Shown here piece by piece: positions 1 to 8,752 of a DNA stretch of 64,000 nucleotides. Source of the stretch: Candidatus Bathyarchaeota archaeon (lineage in GTDB: Archaea > Thermoproteota > Bathyarchaeia > Bathyarchaeales > Bathycorpusculaceae); contig JAOZIA010000022.1 of NCBI GenBank assembly GCA_026014585.1, positions 124,001 through 188,000 on the forward strand, read 5' to 3'. Both the position numbers and the translations under genes were made by a program. How positions within the stretch are numbered: the first letter of the stretch is position 1; every line of letters begins with the position of its first letter. The notes under the pieces were generated by a model that was not told where the DNA came from, ran no database searches, and worked only from the letters and a program-made list of their open reading frames with translations.

Positions 1-2
1 TC

Positions 3-455
3 ACCACTATAGTGTTCCAAGCTGCCGGATACGGGTTACTATTCATAACTCCGCTAATCCTCTTCGTGTTGCTGCTGGGCTTAGGAATGGACTACAACAT
101 ATTCATCCTCACCCGCATCCGCGAAGAAGCAGCCAAAGGACAAAGCCTAAACGACGCAATCGTACACGCAATTCAGCAGACAGGTGGAATAATCACTGCC
201 GCAGCTGTTATTCTGGCGGGTTCATTGGGTGCGCTTATGCTGTCAAGTAACATGATGCTTCAAGAAATGGGCTTCGCCTTTGCCTTTAGCATCCTAATTG
301 ACGCGTTGGTGGTGCGAACCTATCTGGTGCCCGCAGTCATGTCAACGTTTGGCAAATGGAACTGGTACAACCCAATAAAACGCCTGCAAAGAATCAAAGA
401 CACAGACAGCAATCAAGACGTCAACAACGAAGAAACAGGTTCAACTCTTGAATAA
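3..455 (+). CDS. MMPL/RND-family exporter, C-terminal fragment
   Basis: This is the last part of a multi-pass exporter of the MMPL branch of the RND superfamily. The frame is open to the left edge of the window, so the 5' end is missing and the GTG at 12 is not the real start. The visible part has the hallmark LGLGMDYNIFIL segment (about residues 24-35 of the fragment) followed by a charged loop with R-x-R-E-E-A, then a transmembrane block with GGIITAAAVILAGS and a last helix rich in Phe and Val. The basic and acidic tail is cytoplasmic by inference. In archaea such proteins are thought to move lipids or hydrophobic compounds out of the cell by proton motive force; the substrate here cannot be told. 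The next gene is an MFS exporter, so this may be an efflux neighbourhood. Confidence 0.85.
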   Translation, partial: TTIVFQAAGYGLLFITPLILFVLLLGLGMDYNIFILTRIREEAAKGQSLNDAIVHAIQQTGGIITAAAVILAGSLGALMLSSNMMLQEMGFAFAFSILIDALVVRTYLVPAVMSTFGKWNWYNPIKRLQRIKDTDSNQDVNNEETGSTLE

Positions 456-620
456 TCAAGTTGACTGCTCTATCCCTATTTCTTTTTGTGTACTTTTTTA
501 AAAATCAAGCACCACCAACAACCGCCAAAATTGGTTTGAATCCGTTAGATATCCTATAATCTCCAAGTAATCTTTTTATAATCCTCAAGCTTAAAGCAAA
601 AATCTTCTAGATGACCTTCT

Positions 621-2297
621 ATGGTTCAATACAAATGGATTGCACTGTCCAACACGACGCTTGGTATATTGATGGCGTCAATCGACATGACTATTGTTTT
701 AATCGCCATGCCCTCCATCTTCAGAGGAATCGCCATTGACCCCTTCACCTCATTCCAGTACCTACTCTGGATATTGTTCGGCTACAGCATCGTAACCGCC
801 ACACTGCTCGTCACGTTTGGGCGGCTATCCGACATTTTTGGCAGAGTAAAACTCTACAATTTAGGCTTTGCAATATTCACCGTAGGCTCCATTCTGCTAT
901 CAATTACGCCTCATACTGGCGATGCAGGAGCCATCGAACTCATCGTTTTCCGAATCGTCCAAGGAGTAGGCGCCGCCTTCATACTCTCCAACAGCGCCGC
1001 AATCCTAACAGATGCCTTCCCAGAAAACGAACGCGGCAAAGCATTAGGCATAAACCAACTCGCTTTCCTTGCAGGCTCCCTTATCGGCTTGGTTTTAGGT
1101 GGTGTGCTCGCAGTTTTCGAATGGCGTCTTGTCTTCTTAGTCAGTGTACCAGTGGGCATAATCGGCACGATTTGGTCATACTGGAAACTCAAAGAACAAC
1201 ACGTCTGCAAAACAAAGCAGAAACTGGACGTTTGGGGCAACATAACTTTTGGTGCAGGTTTAACTCTTGTTTTGCTGGGTATTACGTATGGTTTAACTCC
1301 GTATGGGGATTCACCAATGGGCTGGGCTAACCCATGGGTCATAGGCTCCTTAATAACAGGTGCAGCCTTGTTGATTGCGTTTCCTTTCATAGAACGCAAA
1401 GTTGAGCAGCCCCTGTTCCGTCTTGAACTCTTCAAAAACAAAATGTTCACCGCAGGAAACATAGCTACATTCCTTAGTTCCATGTCCCGAGGCGGTATCA
1501 TGATAATGCTGGTTCTGCTCTTGCAGGGCATTTGGCTGCCACTGCACGGCTACAGTTACGAGGACGCACCATTCTGGGCAGGCATCTTTATGCTCCCCAT
1601 GACCTTGGGCATCGCATTGACTGGTCCAATCAGCGGCTGGCTATCCGATAAGCACGGTGCAAGATTGCTAGCGACACTGGGCATGGTTATTTCAGGCTTC
1701 ACGTTTTTAGCATTCATCGCATTGTCTGCAAACTTTGATTACATACCCTTCGCGCTGATTCTCTTCGTGATGGGTCTGGGCAGCGGCATATTCATGTCAC
1801 CCAACATGGCATCCGTCATGAACAGTTGCCCAGCAGAGCACCGAGGTGCTGCTTCAGGTCTGCGCGCTACCCTTCAAAACTGCGGACAAACCATTAGCCA
1901 AGCAATATTCTTCTCAATCGTTATAATCTCACTAAACCTGACGCTGCCAGGTGCGCTTTCCCAAGCTGTAACCGCTTCAGGAGCACCCCAACTTGCAACC
2001 GCCTTCGAGAATACTCCAGCATCAGGTGCACTCTTCGCTGCATTCCTCGGCTACAACCCCATAGGAACAATCCTTCAAAGCATGCCTGCAACATTAACAG
2101 CCGGCTTATCGCAAGCAACTCTAAACACACTAACAGGGCAAACCTTCTTCCCAAACACCATTGCAGCACCCTTCATGACTGCCCTAACACAAGCATTCAT
2201 CTTCGCCTCTGTCCTTTGCTTCTTAGCAGCAGCTTTCTCTGCAATGCGCGGTAACGGCAAACCAGCCAACAAAGATGCAACTCCCAAAAACCAGTAA
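621..2297 (+). CDS. MFS transporter, DHA2 (14-TM drug exporter) family
   Basis: A 558-aa major facilitator superfamily protein of the drug:H+ antiporter 2 type (EmrB/QacA-like). The N-terminal half shows the first helix ending in [16 protein letters not shown] (motif D1-like, with Asp in the membrane), then motif A in the loop after helix 2 ([17 protein letters not shown]), and motif C-like glycine-rich helix 5 ([21 protein letters not shown]). A second motif-A-like loop follows later ([16 protein letters not shown]). Length and hydrophobicity fit 14 helices. ATG at 621 is taken because the protein begins directly before helix 1; a TATA-like TTTTTATAATC lies at about 570-580. It probably exports hydrophobic cations or drugs using the proton gradient, with substrate unknown. 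The gene stands alone, with a GNAT gene 60 bp downstream on the same strand. Confidence 0.9.
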   Translation: MVQYKWIALSNTTLGILMASIDMTIVLIAMPSIFRGIAIDPFTSFQYLLWILFGYSIVTATLLVTFGRLSDIFGRVKLYNLGFAIFTVGSILLSITPHTGDAGAIELIVFRIVQGVGAAFILSNSAAILTDAFPENERGKALGINQLAFLAGSLIGLVLGGVLAVFEWRLVFLVSVPVGIIGTIWSYWKLKEQHVCKTKQKLDVWGNITFGAGLTLVLLGITYGLTPYGDSPMGWANPWVIGSLITGAALLIAFPFIERKVEQPLFRLELFKNKMFTAGNIATFLSSMSRGGIMIMLVLLLQGIWLPLHGYSYEDAPFWAGIFMLPMTLGIALTGPISGWLSDKHGARLLATLGMVISGFTFLAFIALSANFDYIPFALILFVMGLGSGIFMSPNMASVMNSCPAEHRGAASGLRATLQNCGQTISQAIFFSIVIISLNLTLPGALSQAVTASGAPQLATAFENTPASGALFAAFLGYNPIGTILQSMPATLTAGLSQATLNTLTGQTFFPNTIAAPFMTALTQAFIFASVLCFLAAAFSAMRGNGKPANKDATPKNQ

Positions 2298-2359
2298 ACC
2301 CGCCCTTTTGTGCCTGAATTGCTGGCATCTTTAATTTAAAGCATGTAATAAGATAGGGT

Positions 2360-3193
2360 ATGTTCCAAATTGAAGTGATGCAGCCAAAAGATTTCGAATT
2401 CGCTATTGACCTTACTAACACGATGAATTGGAACCTGACTCAAGAGGAGTTCAAATTCAGCCTAATGCTGGAGCCAGATGGATGTTTTATTCTCCGTGAT
2501 GGTGCAGAACGTTTAGGGTTAATAACCTGTGTCAGCTATGGCGGTATGGGCTGGTTTGGCAACCTCATCGTAACTCCATCAGTAAGACGCAAAGGTGCTG
2601 GTCATCTGCTGGTTAGGCGTACACTCCAGTACCTACAAAACAAGGGTGCAGAAACCGTTGGAATATACGCATATCCCCAACTGGAAAGCTTCTACATGAG
2701 TTTAGGGTTTAAGCCTGATGCCGAGTTTATCGTAATGCATAACCCCCAAGTTAACTATAAAACTGCTGCTTCTGTTTCAAGGGTGACTATGCAGGATTTG
2801 CCTCTTCTAAACAATCTGGATTACACTTGTTTTGGTTGGGATAGACAAAAAACACTCTTAGCGATTCTTGAAAACACTGAAAACCCCGCGTTCTACATCA
2901 GAGAGAAAGAGGCGCTTGCAGGGTTTGTTGCCGCCAAGGTTTATGGCAAAACCGCCGAACTTGGACCCCTTGTCAGTAAATCACCTGAAGTTGCCCAGCA
3001 ATTTCTCTTAGCAGCCCTAAACAGCTTGGATGGGTTAGCTGTTAGCGTTTATTTACCTGCAAACCAGAAAAGTTTATGCGAAATATTAATTGGGCTGGGA
3101 TTTGTGGAAGACTTTAGATTAATCCGCATGTTCTGGGGCAAACCCAAACCATCAAGCTGCATATACATGGCGGAGTCGCTTGAACGAGGATAA
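2360..3193 (+). CDS. GNAT family N-acetyltransferase with a second C-terminal domain
   Basis: A 277-aa protein whose first 140 residues are a GNAT acetyltransferase fold: the acetyl-CoA binding strand and loop read NLIVTPSVRRKGAGHLLVRR (about residues 74-93, the R-x-x-G-x-G/A signature), and the C-terminal motif B has YPQLESFYMSLGFK. The second half looks like the extra domain seen in two-domain GNATs (Acetyltransf_18 type), with FGWDRQKTLLAI and a final CEILIGLGFVEDFRLIRMFWG. It should transfer acetyl groups from acetyl-CoA to an amine; the substrate is unknown. Only 6 bp separate it from the next gene, so the two probably share a transcript. The start at 2360 is ATG with a TATA-like TTAATTTAAA about 30 bp upstream, which fits a short leader. 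Confidence 0.85.
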   Translation: MFQIEVMQPKDFEFAIDLTNTMNWNLTQEEFKFSLMLEPDGCFILRDGAERLGLITCVSYGGMGWFGNLIVTPSVRRKGAGHLLVRRTLQYLQNKGAETVGIYAYPQLESFYMSLGFKPDAEFIVMHNPQVNYKTAASVSRVTMQDLPLLNNLDYTCFGWDRQKTLLAILENTENPAFYIREKEALAGFVAAKVYGKTAELGPLVSKSPEVAQQFLLAALNSLDGLAVSVYLPANQKSLCEILIGLGFVEDFRLIRMFWGKPKPSSCIYMAESLERG

Positions 3194-3199
3194 AAATTT

Positions 3200-4579
3200 A
3201 TGGAGCCTTACTGCAAAAATTTACTGTCTGATTTCTTAAAAAACAGTTGGTCAAGCATAGAAGCCCTAGTAGAAACACTCCACGACTTTAAGGAGCAAAA
3301 AAGCCGCCGTCAAGTGCAGCTTTTCCGTTACAAAAACGGCAAAAAAGTCACCGTGCCCTTTGATGGGAACCATTTTTTTCTACGGAGCTCTGTTGAGTAC
3401 AGTAACCCCCAATTAACTATTGAAGAACTTCAGGGAATCGTGGGAACACGTCTGCTTGAGGCTTGTGCAGATCATTTCTTTAAAACAGGCATACATCCCC
3501 CAACCAAAGACGATTTTAACCAACTTTGTGAAATCCTCTCCAAGCCACCTCAGGGCTTTATTGTTCCTTTCCTTTTGAACACAGATGATGTGGAAGCTAA
3601 CCGTTACAGTTCAAACCCGCTAAAACGCTCAATAACTGAAAGTGGACAAAGTGCCTATCCAGCCGCATACGTACGAACTGACCAGCTCAAAATTGACTCA
3701 GAGTTTACTAAAAAATATCAGGGCAAATTGATTTCTCAAAAAGAAATTGAGCTGATTAATTCTAAGCTGGATTGCTGTGGTGGTTCTTATCTGGATTTTG
3801 TTGAATCAGTAAAGTATGCGCGGCTAGATGAGCTTTCACGTTGTTCTGGTTTTGATTTGTCACTGTATTCATTGCGGATGCCTCTCTCAACGCTACAGTC
3901 CGAGGGCAAGGATGGGCTAATCCACTACATCATCAGCCAAAGCCACCATAACTACGACGCCGTCAACGAGGCTTACGCTTGCATGGGACGCAGCATGAAA
4001 AACCGCACCACGCTCCTAACAATTCCGCACTCCAGCAAGGGCTATGGCTCCAAACGTGCCGCGCGGGGCAGGCTGTATTTTGATGATGGCAAACTCTCAA
4101 ACGTTAACGTTACATACAAGGCAACCGCGCTTTACCCAACTGGCGTGGACAAACCTGACGTGGCAGTAGCGGAGTGCCAAGACAGTTTCACAGTTGCAGG
4201 CGAGAAGCTGGCAGATTACAGCTTTGAAGAAACGCCCTCTTCGCCCCAGTTTTTCCTTTATTCTATGGCTTCCCCTGAGGACGGCGCGGTCTGGCATGGT
4301 GTTGGCAAATTTGGCGCTTCCAAGTTGCTGCAAAGTTACTCTGCGGCTAGAGTCGCGTGCAAGGCGGGACGCTTTATTGGGGGTTTGGATGAGCGGTTTG
4401 GGGTGCGTTTAGAGGTGCCGCTGCAGTTTAATTTGGAGCCACAGGCTATGTGGAGCCATCCAGTCTACCATAATATTGATGCAGGTGTTGGCACCGTTGC
4501 GAGCTTGGCAGATTTGGTTCAAAAAGGCATGACCCTTGAACATCTCGCCCACTTCGAGCAACAACCTGCAGAGCAATAA
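3200..4579 (+). CDS. Protein of unknown function, 459 aa
   Basis: I do not recognise this family. The protein is soluble with no signal peptide or membrane helix. It starts with a helical, charged N-terminal part (residues 1-60), has a DKP-like turn and a Cys-Cys-Gly-Gly stretch near residue 192, a basic stretch SKGYGSKRAARGRLYF near residue 275-290, and a C-terminal half with many beta-strand-like segments (FFLYSMASPEDGAVWHGVGKFGASKL). The ATG at 3200 has GAGGATA a few bases upstream and sits 6 bp after the GNAT gene, so co-translation with it is likely. The gene ends 1 bp before the convergent glycosyltransferase. Codon usage and length (no stops over 1.4 kb) show that it is real; function is open. 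It could be a phage- or plasmid-type protein, but no neighbour supports that. Confidence 0.7.
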   Translation: MEPYCKNLLSDFLKNSWSSIEALVETLHDFKEQKSRRQVQLFRYKNGKKVTVPFDGNHFFLRSSVEYSNPQLTIEELQGIVGTRLLEACADHFFKTGIHPPTKDDFNQLCEILSKPPQGFIVPFLLNTDDVEANRYSSNPLKRSITESGQSAYPAAYVRTDQLKIDSEFTKKYQGKLISQKEIELINSKLDCCGGSYLDFVESVKYARLDELSRCSGFDLSLYSLRMPLSTLQSEGKDGLIHYIISQSHHNYDAVNEAYACMGRSMKNRTTLLTIPHSSKGYGSKRAARGRLYFDDGKLSNVNVTYKATALYPTGVDKPDVAVAECQDSFTVAGEKLADYSFEETPSSPQFFLYSMASPEDGAVWHGVGKFGASKLLQSYSAARVACKAGRFIGGLDERFGVRLEVPLQFNLEPQAMWSHPVYHNIDAGVGTVASLADLVQKGMTLEHLAHFEQQPAEQ

Positions 4580-4580
4580 G

Positions 4581-5759
4581 CTACAATCTTAACGCTTCAC
4601 GATACACGTCCAACATCCGCTGCGCGCACAAATCCCATGTGAAATTTTCCTCCACAAACCGCCTGCCCACAAAACCCATCTTTTCTCCAAGAGTTCTATC
4701 TGCGAGCAGTTTTACCAGTGCATTGGCTAACTCGTTTACGTTGCCGCCCTCTACAAGAAAACCCGTTTCACCGTTTTGCACTGCCTCATTTACGCCGCCT
4801 ACATCAAACGCCACCACGGGCTTCCCACATGCCTGCGCCTCCAACAACACAATCCCCTGCCCTTCTTGGATTGATGGCAAAACAAACAGGTCCGCAAGAT
4901 TGTAGAATGCTTGCAACTGTGTGTCTGGGATGTTATCTAAAAAGTGGAAGTGTCCTGTTAGGTAATGGTTTTGGATTTGGGTTTTTAGAGTGCTTTTTTG
5001 GGGACCATCACCAACGATTAGAAACTGGGCATCCTTGATTTGCTGGGTTACTTTTCTGGCAGCTTCAATTAGAAACGGCAAGCCTTTCCGAGGTACCAAA
5101 TTCCCAACAAACAACGCACACGGTTTGCCATCCACACCCAAACTACGCTTCAACTCCACATTGACGGGTTGAGGCTTGAATTTTTCGGTGTCTACCCCGT
5201 TTGGAACGAGGCGGATTTTTTCTTTGGGCACCGTGTAGTTTTGGAGGATTTTTTGGATTGAGTATTGGCTGATTGTGACGATTAGGTCGGCTTTTTTTGC
5301 GATTTCAGCTTCACGGTTTGCTAATCCCTGCATGAACTGGTTTGCAATCCAACCCCGCAAAGAACCCCTGCCTTCAGTTTTAGCCTGTAAATACTCATCC
5401 GCCAAAACTCCGTGGATAGTGTGAATAAAAGGTTTTTTCTGAGGTTCTTTAAGCAGTCCGTATGAGCTGACGTTGTGGCATTCATAAACGTCGGCTTGGA
5501 TTTTTGTGGCGTTTTTGGTGAGGTTGCGGTTAAAGGTCCAGTTGTCCAGCGGAAAAATCCTGTCCGTGGAAGTTATGGGTGCAAGATTTATCCCATCAAT
5601 TTGTGTGGGTGTGTTGAATCCTGCTTTTGTGCCGCTATAAACCGTGACTTCTGCATCTTTGGTTAATCGTTTGGCGGTTTCCATGATGCGCCGCTCAACG
5701 CCTCCACGATAAAGATGCGGAGGCTGCGTGTTGAAGACTGCTAAACGAAACCTACCCAA
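4581..5759 (-). CDS. Glycosyltransferase family 4
   Basis: A 392-aa retaining GT-B glycosyltransferase of family 4. The N-terminal Rossmann half begins with LAVFNTQPPHLYRGGVERRIME, where the Gly-Gly-Val-Glu-Arg loop binds the donor phosphate. The C-terminal half has FVGNLVPRKGLPFLIEAA and the E-x7-E motif in PSIQEGQGIVLLEAQACGK (about residue 300), which contacts the nucleotide sugar. It probably adds a sugar to a lipid or surface glycan in the cytoplasm at the membrane. The start is a TTG (5759) preceded by GGTGA at 8 bp. It is on the minus strand and its stop lies 1 bp from the stop of the upstream plus-strand gene, so transcription converges here. Donor and acceptor sugars are not predictable. 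Confidence 0.9.
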   Translation of the reverse strand: MGRFRLAVFNTQPPHLYRGGVERRIMETAKRLTKDAEVTVYSGTKAGFNTPTQIDGINLAPITSTDRIFPLDNWTFNRNLTKNATKIQADVYECHNVSSYGLLKEPQKKPFIHTIHGVLADEYLQAKTEGRGSLRGWIANQFMQGLANREAEIAKKADLIVTISQYSIQKILQNYTVPKEKIRLVPNGVDTEKFKPQPVNVELKRSLGVDGKPCALFVGNLVPRKGLPFLIEAARKVTQQIKDAQFLIVGDGPQKSTLKTQIQNHYLTGHFHFLDNIPDTQLQAFYNLADLFVLPSIQEGQGIVLLEAQACGKPVVAFDVGGVNEAVQNGETGFLVEGGNVNELANALVKLLADRTLGEKMGFVGRRFVEENFTWDLCAQRMLDVYREALRL

Positions 5760-5823
5760 CCAAAGTCACCATTTACCTGTTTATTGTTTGCTTAGCTTAA
5801 AAGCTCTCTTGCTTTCACTGTTA

Positions 5824-5886
5824 GACCCCTCTATGGTTTCTGCATGGAGTTTCTATTTGGAGCCTAATAGGTGGCTAATAGGAATG
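5824..5886 (+). repeat. Dispersed repeat, copy A
   Basis: One of three copies of an approximately 60-bp repeat (others at 34722-34780 on the minus strand and 54397-54460 on the plus strand). The shared parts are CCCCTCTATNGTTTCTGCAT followed by CTATTTGGAGCCTAATRGG. Copy A carries an internal 11-bp direct duplication (CTAATAGG twice, at 5864-5871 and 5875-5882) that copy B lacks. Its right end supplies the stop codon and last residues of the kelch gene on the other strand. A small hairpin AGCTT-AA-AAGCT lies about 25 bp to the left. Confidence 0.7.
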
Positions 5887-7117
5887 TTGAAGTTAACTGC
5901 GATGACGGCTGTTTGGATGATGAACGCCGAAAACGAAACACCACAACCGCGGCTCCCGCCAGAACCGCCACAGCAACAACCACACCCGCCACATAAAACA
6001 ACCAAGAATTCACATCGCCATCACTCGAGGAAGATGCACTGTAACCCAAAGGAACATAACGATAATCAACATTGACACTGACGGGTCCGCTTGATTTTAT
6101 AACTCTGCCTTCAGGTGTTGTCCACTGCTTATATAGTGTGCCGCTTGCCGCTCCGCCAATCAAGTAGAAAACATCATCAACAACCGCAACTTTGAAAGAT
6201 TGAAGAAAATTTCCAAAAGTAACATTTGGGTACTGAGCACTTTTATGTTCTGGAAAAGACACGTTATCGGTAAATGTTTCGGTTTGGGGGTCAAATATTT
6301 GGAGTGCCGAAACTCCGAAGAGGTATATTTTTTCTGATGTATACTTGTCTGATGTTGCTTTTGCGTCTTGGAATCCTTCGTTTGCTTGGGGTGCGGTTAG
6401 TGTTTTCCACTGGTCTGTTTTTGTGTTGTAGATTTGTATGTAGCCTCCTCCAAAAACATAAATCCTATCATCAACAGCAACCGACCCATGATATGATACA
6501 GGCTCATCCATCGACTTCTTAGTTACCCAAGTACCTGTTTGAGGATCATAAATTTCTAGCAATCCCGTAGGAGCTGTTTGTCTAAACTGCTCACCAGAAG
6601 GCACACCCTGATCAATTACTCCGCCTATCACGTATATTTTACCGTTGACAACGCAGGCAGATGGGTCTTCCCGCAGGTTTGGGCTAGGCGAAATGCTTGA
6701 CCATTGGTTGGTGCTGATGGAGTATGCTTTGTTGTTTAGAATGCCGTCTCTACATATTCCATATCCCCAAAAAAAGATGTTATCATCAACCGCTACCGCG
6801 GCGGTGTGCAGTATGATTTCTCCTCCTAAAGGCGTATCGAAGGTGGATGTTTTTGTGCTCCATGTTTCTGTCTGGGGGTCATAAATGTGGACAGTGATGG
6901 CATGTGTTGTCATGTTAAAGCAAAACGCATAAACTTTACCGTCTACGGCAGCGCATTGTAAGAATCCCTTTTTTTCATCCTCAGGCAAAACACTCCACGA
7001 GTTCTCCTCCAACGTGTCATCTGCTAGGGTGTGTGGGGCTTCTGATATGCAAAGAACAGCCAATAGAAGAATACAGAAAAGCACTTTCCAAATCTTGTTT
7101 GCTCTTTGCAGTCTCAT
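5864..7117 (-). CDS. Secreted, membrane-anchored kelch-repeat protein
   Basis: A 417-aa surface protein. Residues 1-32 form a signal peptide (LFCILLLAVLCISEA). The body holds about six kelch repeats, each with a strand like VDGKVYAFCF, VDDNIFFWGY, VNGKIYVIGG, VDDRIYVFGG, KIYLFGV or VDDVFYLIGG followed by a YDPQT-W motif, so a six-bladed beta-propeller is expected. Near the C-terminus there is a Ser-rich linker, one membrane helix (WLFYVAGVVVAVAVLAGAAVVVF) and a basic stop-transfer (RFRRSSSK). The propeller should lie outside the cell and bind a protein or glycan partner. The last codons come from dispersed repeat copy A, so the natural C-terminus may have been changed by that repeat. A decayed relative lies at 44571-45423. 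Confidence 0.85.
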   Translation of the reverse strand: MRLQRANKIWKVLFCILLLAVLCISEAPHTLADDTLEENSWSVLPEDEKKGFLQCAAVDGKVYAFCFNMTTHAITVHIYDPQTETWSTKTSTFDTPLGGEIILHTAAVAVDDNIFFWGYGICRDGILNNKAYSISTNQWSSISPSPNLREDPSACVVNGKIYVIGGVIDQGVPSGEQFRQTAPTGLLEIYDPQTGTWVTKKSMDEPVSYHGSVAVDDRIYVFGGGYIQIYNTKTDQWKTLTAPQANEGFQDAKATSDKYTSEKIYLFGVSALQIFDPQTETFTDNVSFPEHKSAQYPNVTFGNFLQSFKVAVVDDVFYLIGGAASGTLYKQWTTPEGRVIKSSGPVSVNVDYRYVPLGYSASSSSDGDVNSWLFYVAGVVVAVAVLAGAAVVVFRFRRSSSKQPSSQLTSTFLLATY

Positions 7118-7247
7118 AAGAATTAGTGGACAGTGTTGATTTTATAAAATTTGCCTGAAAAACCAGTTTCTTCTGTATTGATGGTTAACCGCTGGAAAAT
7201 GGGGTTGTCCTGTTTAGATTTTTAATAAAAATGGGGAGATGAGGTGT

Positions 7248-7826
7248 TTAATTGTGTTTTTTTCTTTCCCAGAAGCTGCCCGAGTACATTCCCCAGTTTT
7301 TGAGTCTGGGTGAGACCGTTCGGAGAAGTGCTGGGCTGGCAATTAGCACAAACGGCAAGTTAAGGGCAAAGGTCCAAGGCAAAAATGGCCATGCAAACTC
7401 GGGAGTGAACATTCCAACAAGAATGAATTGCCAAAGAATCGCTACTGTGCCTATGAAAAGTGATAGCGCATAGATGCTTCCGAGGATGGCTAAACCTTTT
7501 TTGGAATTGGCCTGGGCTGCACTTTTTGATGTGAGGAACCAGTTTATGGCAAAGATTAGCACTGCTGTGGTGATTTCTACCCATGCGAGGTGTGGGGGTA
7601 GTGCTTCGACGTAGATGCCGCCGACGTAGGCTCCGATGATGGTACCTATTAGTCCGCTCCAGCCGAACCAGATTGGGATTACGCCGAGTAGGATTATTGG
7701 TAGGTATAGGAAGGTGAAGTTTGGGAGTGCGACTATGTGGGATAGTTGGAAGAAGATGGCGAAGAGGGCTGCGGTCATGGCGATTATGGATACTTGTTTT
7801 GCTGTGCTGGGTTTGGTTTGGTTCAT
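7248..7826 (-). CDS. ECF-transporter S-component-like membrane protein
   Basis: A small integral membrane protein of about 192 aa with five to six hydrophobic helices (IIAMTAALFAIFFQLSHIVAL, FLYLPIILLGVIPIWFGWSGLIGTIIGAYVG split in two, ITTAVLIFAINWFL, a fourth and fifth helix near LGSIYALSLFIGTVAIL and FALNLPFVLIAS). The topology, the short length and the glycine-rich helix 3 resemble substrate-binding S components of energy-coupling factor transporters, which bind a vitamin or metal and dock on a shared EcfAAT module. That module is not in this window. I place the start at the ATG at 7826 (MNQTKPSTAKQ) instead of the longer frame to 7946, because the extension is unlike a leader and would run into the palindrome at 7880-7897. 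Substrate unknown. Confidence 0.6.
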   Translation of the reverse strand: MNQTKPSTAKQVSIIAMTAALFAIFFQLSHIVALPNFTFLYLPIILLGVIPIWFGWSGLIGTIIGAYVGGIYVEALPPHLAWVEITTAVLIFAINWFLTSKSAAQANSKKGLAILGSIYALSLFIGTVAILWQFILVGMFTPEFAWPFLPWTFALNLPFVLIASPALLRTVSPRLKNWGMYSGSFWERKKHN

Positions 7827-7879
7827 GTTGGTCAACTTTGGTTTTTGGTGTGGTGTTGAAAATAAAAGCATTATTGCTT

Positions 7880-7897
7880 GTATTACAAATGTAATAC
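7880..7897. promoter_or_regulatory. Palindromic operator candidate
   Basis: A perfect inverted repeat with 7-bp arms, GTATTAC-AAAT-GTAATAC, lies 54-71 bp upstream of the ATG of the S-component-like gene and 170 bp from the divergent RHH regulator gene. Dyad symmetry of this size is typical of a dimeric RHH or wHTH binding site. I infer that the RHH protein encoded at 8066 may bind here. Confidence 0.5.
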
Positions 7898-8011
7898 GTT
7901 GGTTGGGTGTTTGCGCAACAGACAACAAAAACACAATTTTATACACTTGAATATTAGTTTACCTAAAAACTGGATATGTGTATAGAAAAAAATCAAAGCA
8001 ATAGCATAATG

Positions 8012-8020
8012 TTTATATAA
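8012..8020 (+). promoter_or_regulatory. TATA box for the RHH regulator gene
   Basis: TTTATATAA at this position matches the archaeal TATA consensus. Transcription would begin near 8042, leaving a leader of about 24 nt that contains the AAGGAAAG ribosome binding site in front of the ATG at 8066. Confidence 0.55.
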
Positions 8021-8065
8021 CAACCGACAAAATGAACTGTTGTCAGCAAAAAGGAAAGTGTGCCC

Positions 8066-8647
8066 ATGGTAAACCCAACAAGAATAACAGTAGCATTTGA
8101 CAAAAACACAGCAGACCTGCTGGAAAAAATAAGCTCAGAAGACCAAGTTTCCCAAAGTGAAACAATGCGCAGAGCACTCAAATTCTACAACGAAAACAAA
8201 GCCCTAGAAGAGGTGGCAGTCAAGAAAAAAATCAACACATACATGGACATGCTCCTCAGCGGTGAACACGTAATCTTAGACGTTGACCACTGGTTATTGT
8301 TTCTGCGCCTTGTGCCCTCTTCGCCCGAAAAAGAGGCGTTCTGGAAGGAGCACCGTGAGGTTGCCCGAGCCCACTGGGAGCAATTAAAAACTAGGGTGTA
8401 CTCTACTGACGACCTGCTGATGCGTCTTGAAGCCTGCAACTTCTACCGCTTAATCAAAAACGCGCCAAACGACTACACGCTTATGTTGGTTTCGGAGACT
8501 TCGAAGGATTTCATAAAGATTTTCCTAGATGAGTACTTTGTTGCGATGGATGTTAAGGCTGAGATTAAGGAGAACTTGACTAAGCTGCGCATTACTGTTA
8601 CGCCACCGTCGGGGAAAAATGGTCGTTCAACTCATTTGCTGCGTTGA
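8066..8647 (+). CDS. Ribbon-helix-helix transcriptional regulator with C-terminal sensor-like domain
   Basis: About 193 aa. The first 50 residues are an RHH (CopG/MetJ-like) DNA-binding unit: strand NPTRITVAFDKNTADLLEKIS followed by the two helices with SQSETMRRALKFY. The remaining 140 residues are mixed alpha/beta, with no family that I can name (LMLVSETSKDFIKIFLDEYFVAMDVKAEIKENLTKLRITV), and are probably a ligand-binding or oligomerisation part. I prefer the ATG at 8066 over the in-frame GTG at 8060 because AAGGAAAG is then at normal spacing. The gene is divergent from the S-component-like transporter, with a palindrome between them, so local control of that transporter is a reasonable inference. 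It is longer than NikR and lacks an obvious ACT domain. Confidence 0.75.
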   Translation: MVNPTRITVAFDKNTADLLEKISSEDQVSQSETMRRALKFYNENKALEEVAVKKKINTYMDMLLSGEHVILDVDHWLLFLRLVPSSPEKEAFWKEHREVARAHWEQLKTRVYSTDDLLMRLEACNFYRLIKNAPNDYTLMLVSETSKDFIKIFLDEYFVAMDVKAEIKENLTKLRITVTPPSGKNGRSTHLLR

Positions 8648-8752
8648 TTGTCATTTGCACAACATTTCATAATTTTTATGAACAAACCTTAACTATATTT
8701 TTAAAATAGTAATCAAACAGAAACCGTAAAATGACTATAAAGAGCAATCATC

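Noticed and set aside
911-1531. 206-aa frame antisense to the MFS exporter, and similar antisense frames in other genes
   Set aside because: They mirror codon usage of clear sense-strand genes with known motifs and lack ribosome binding sites.
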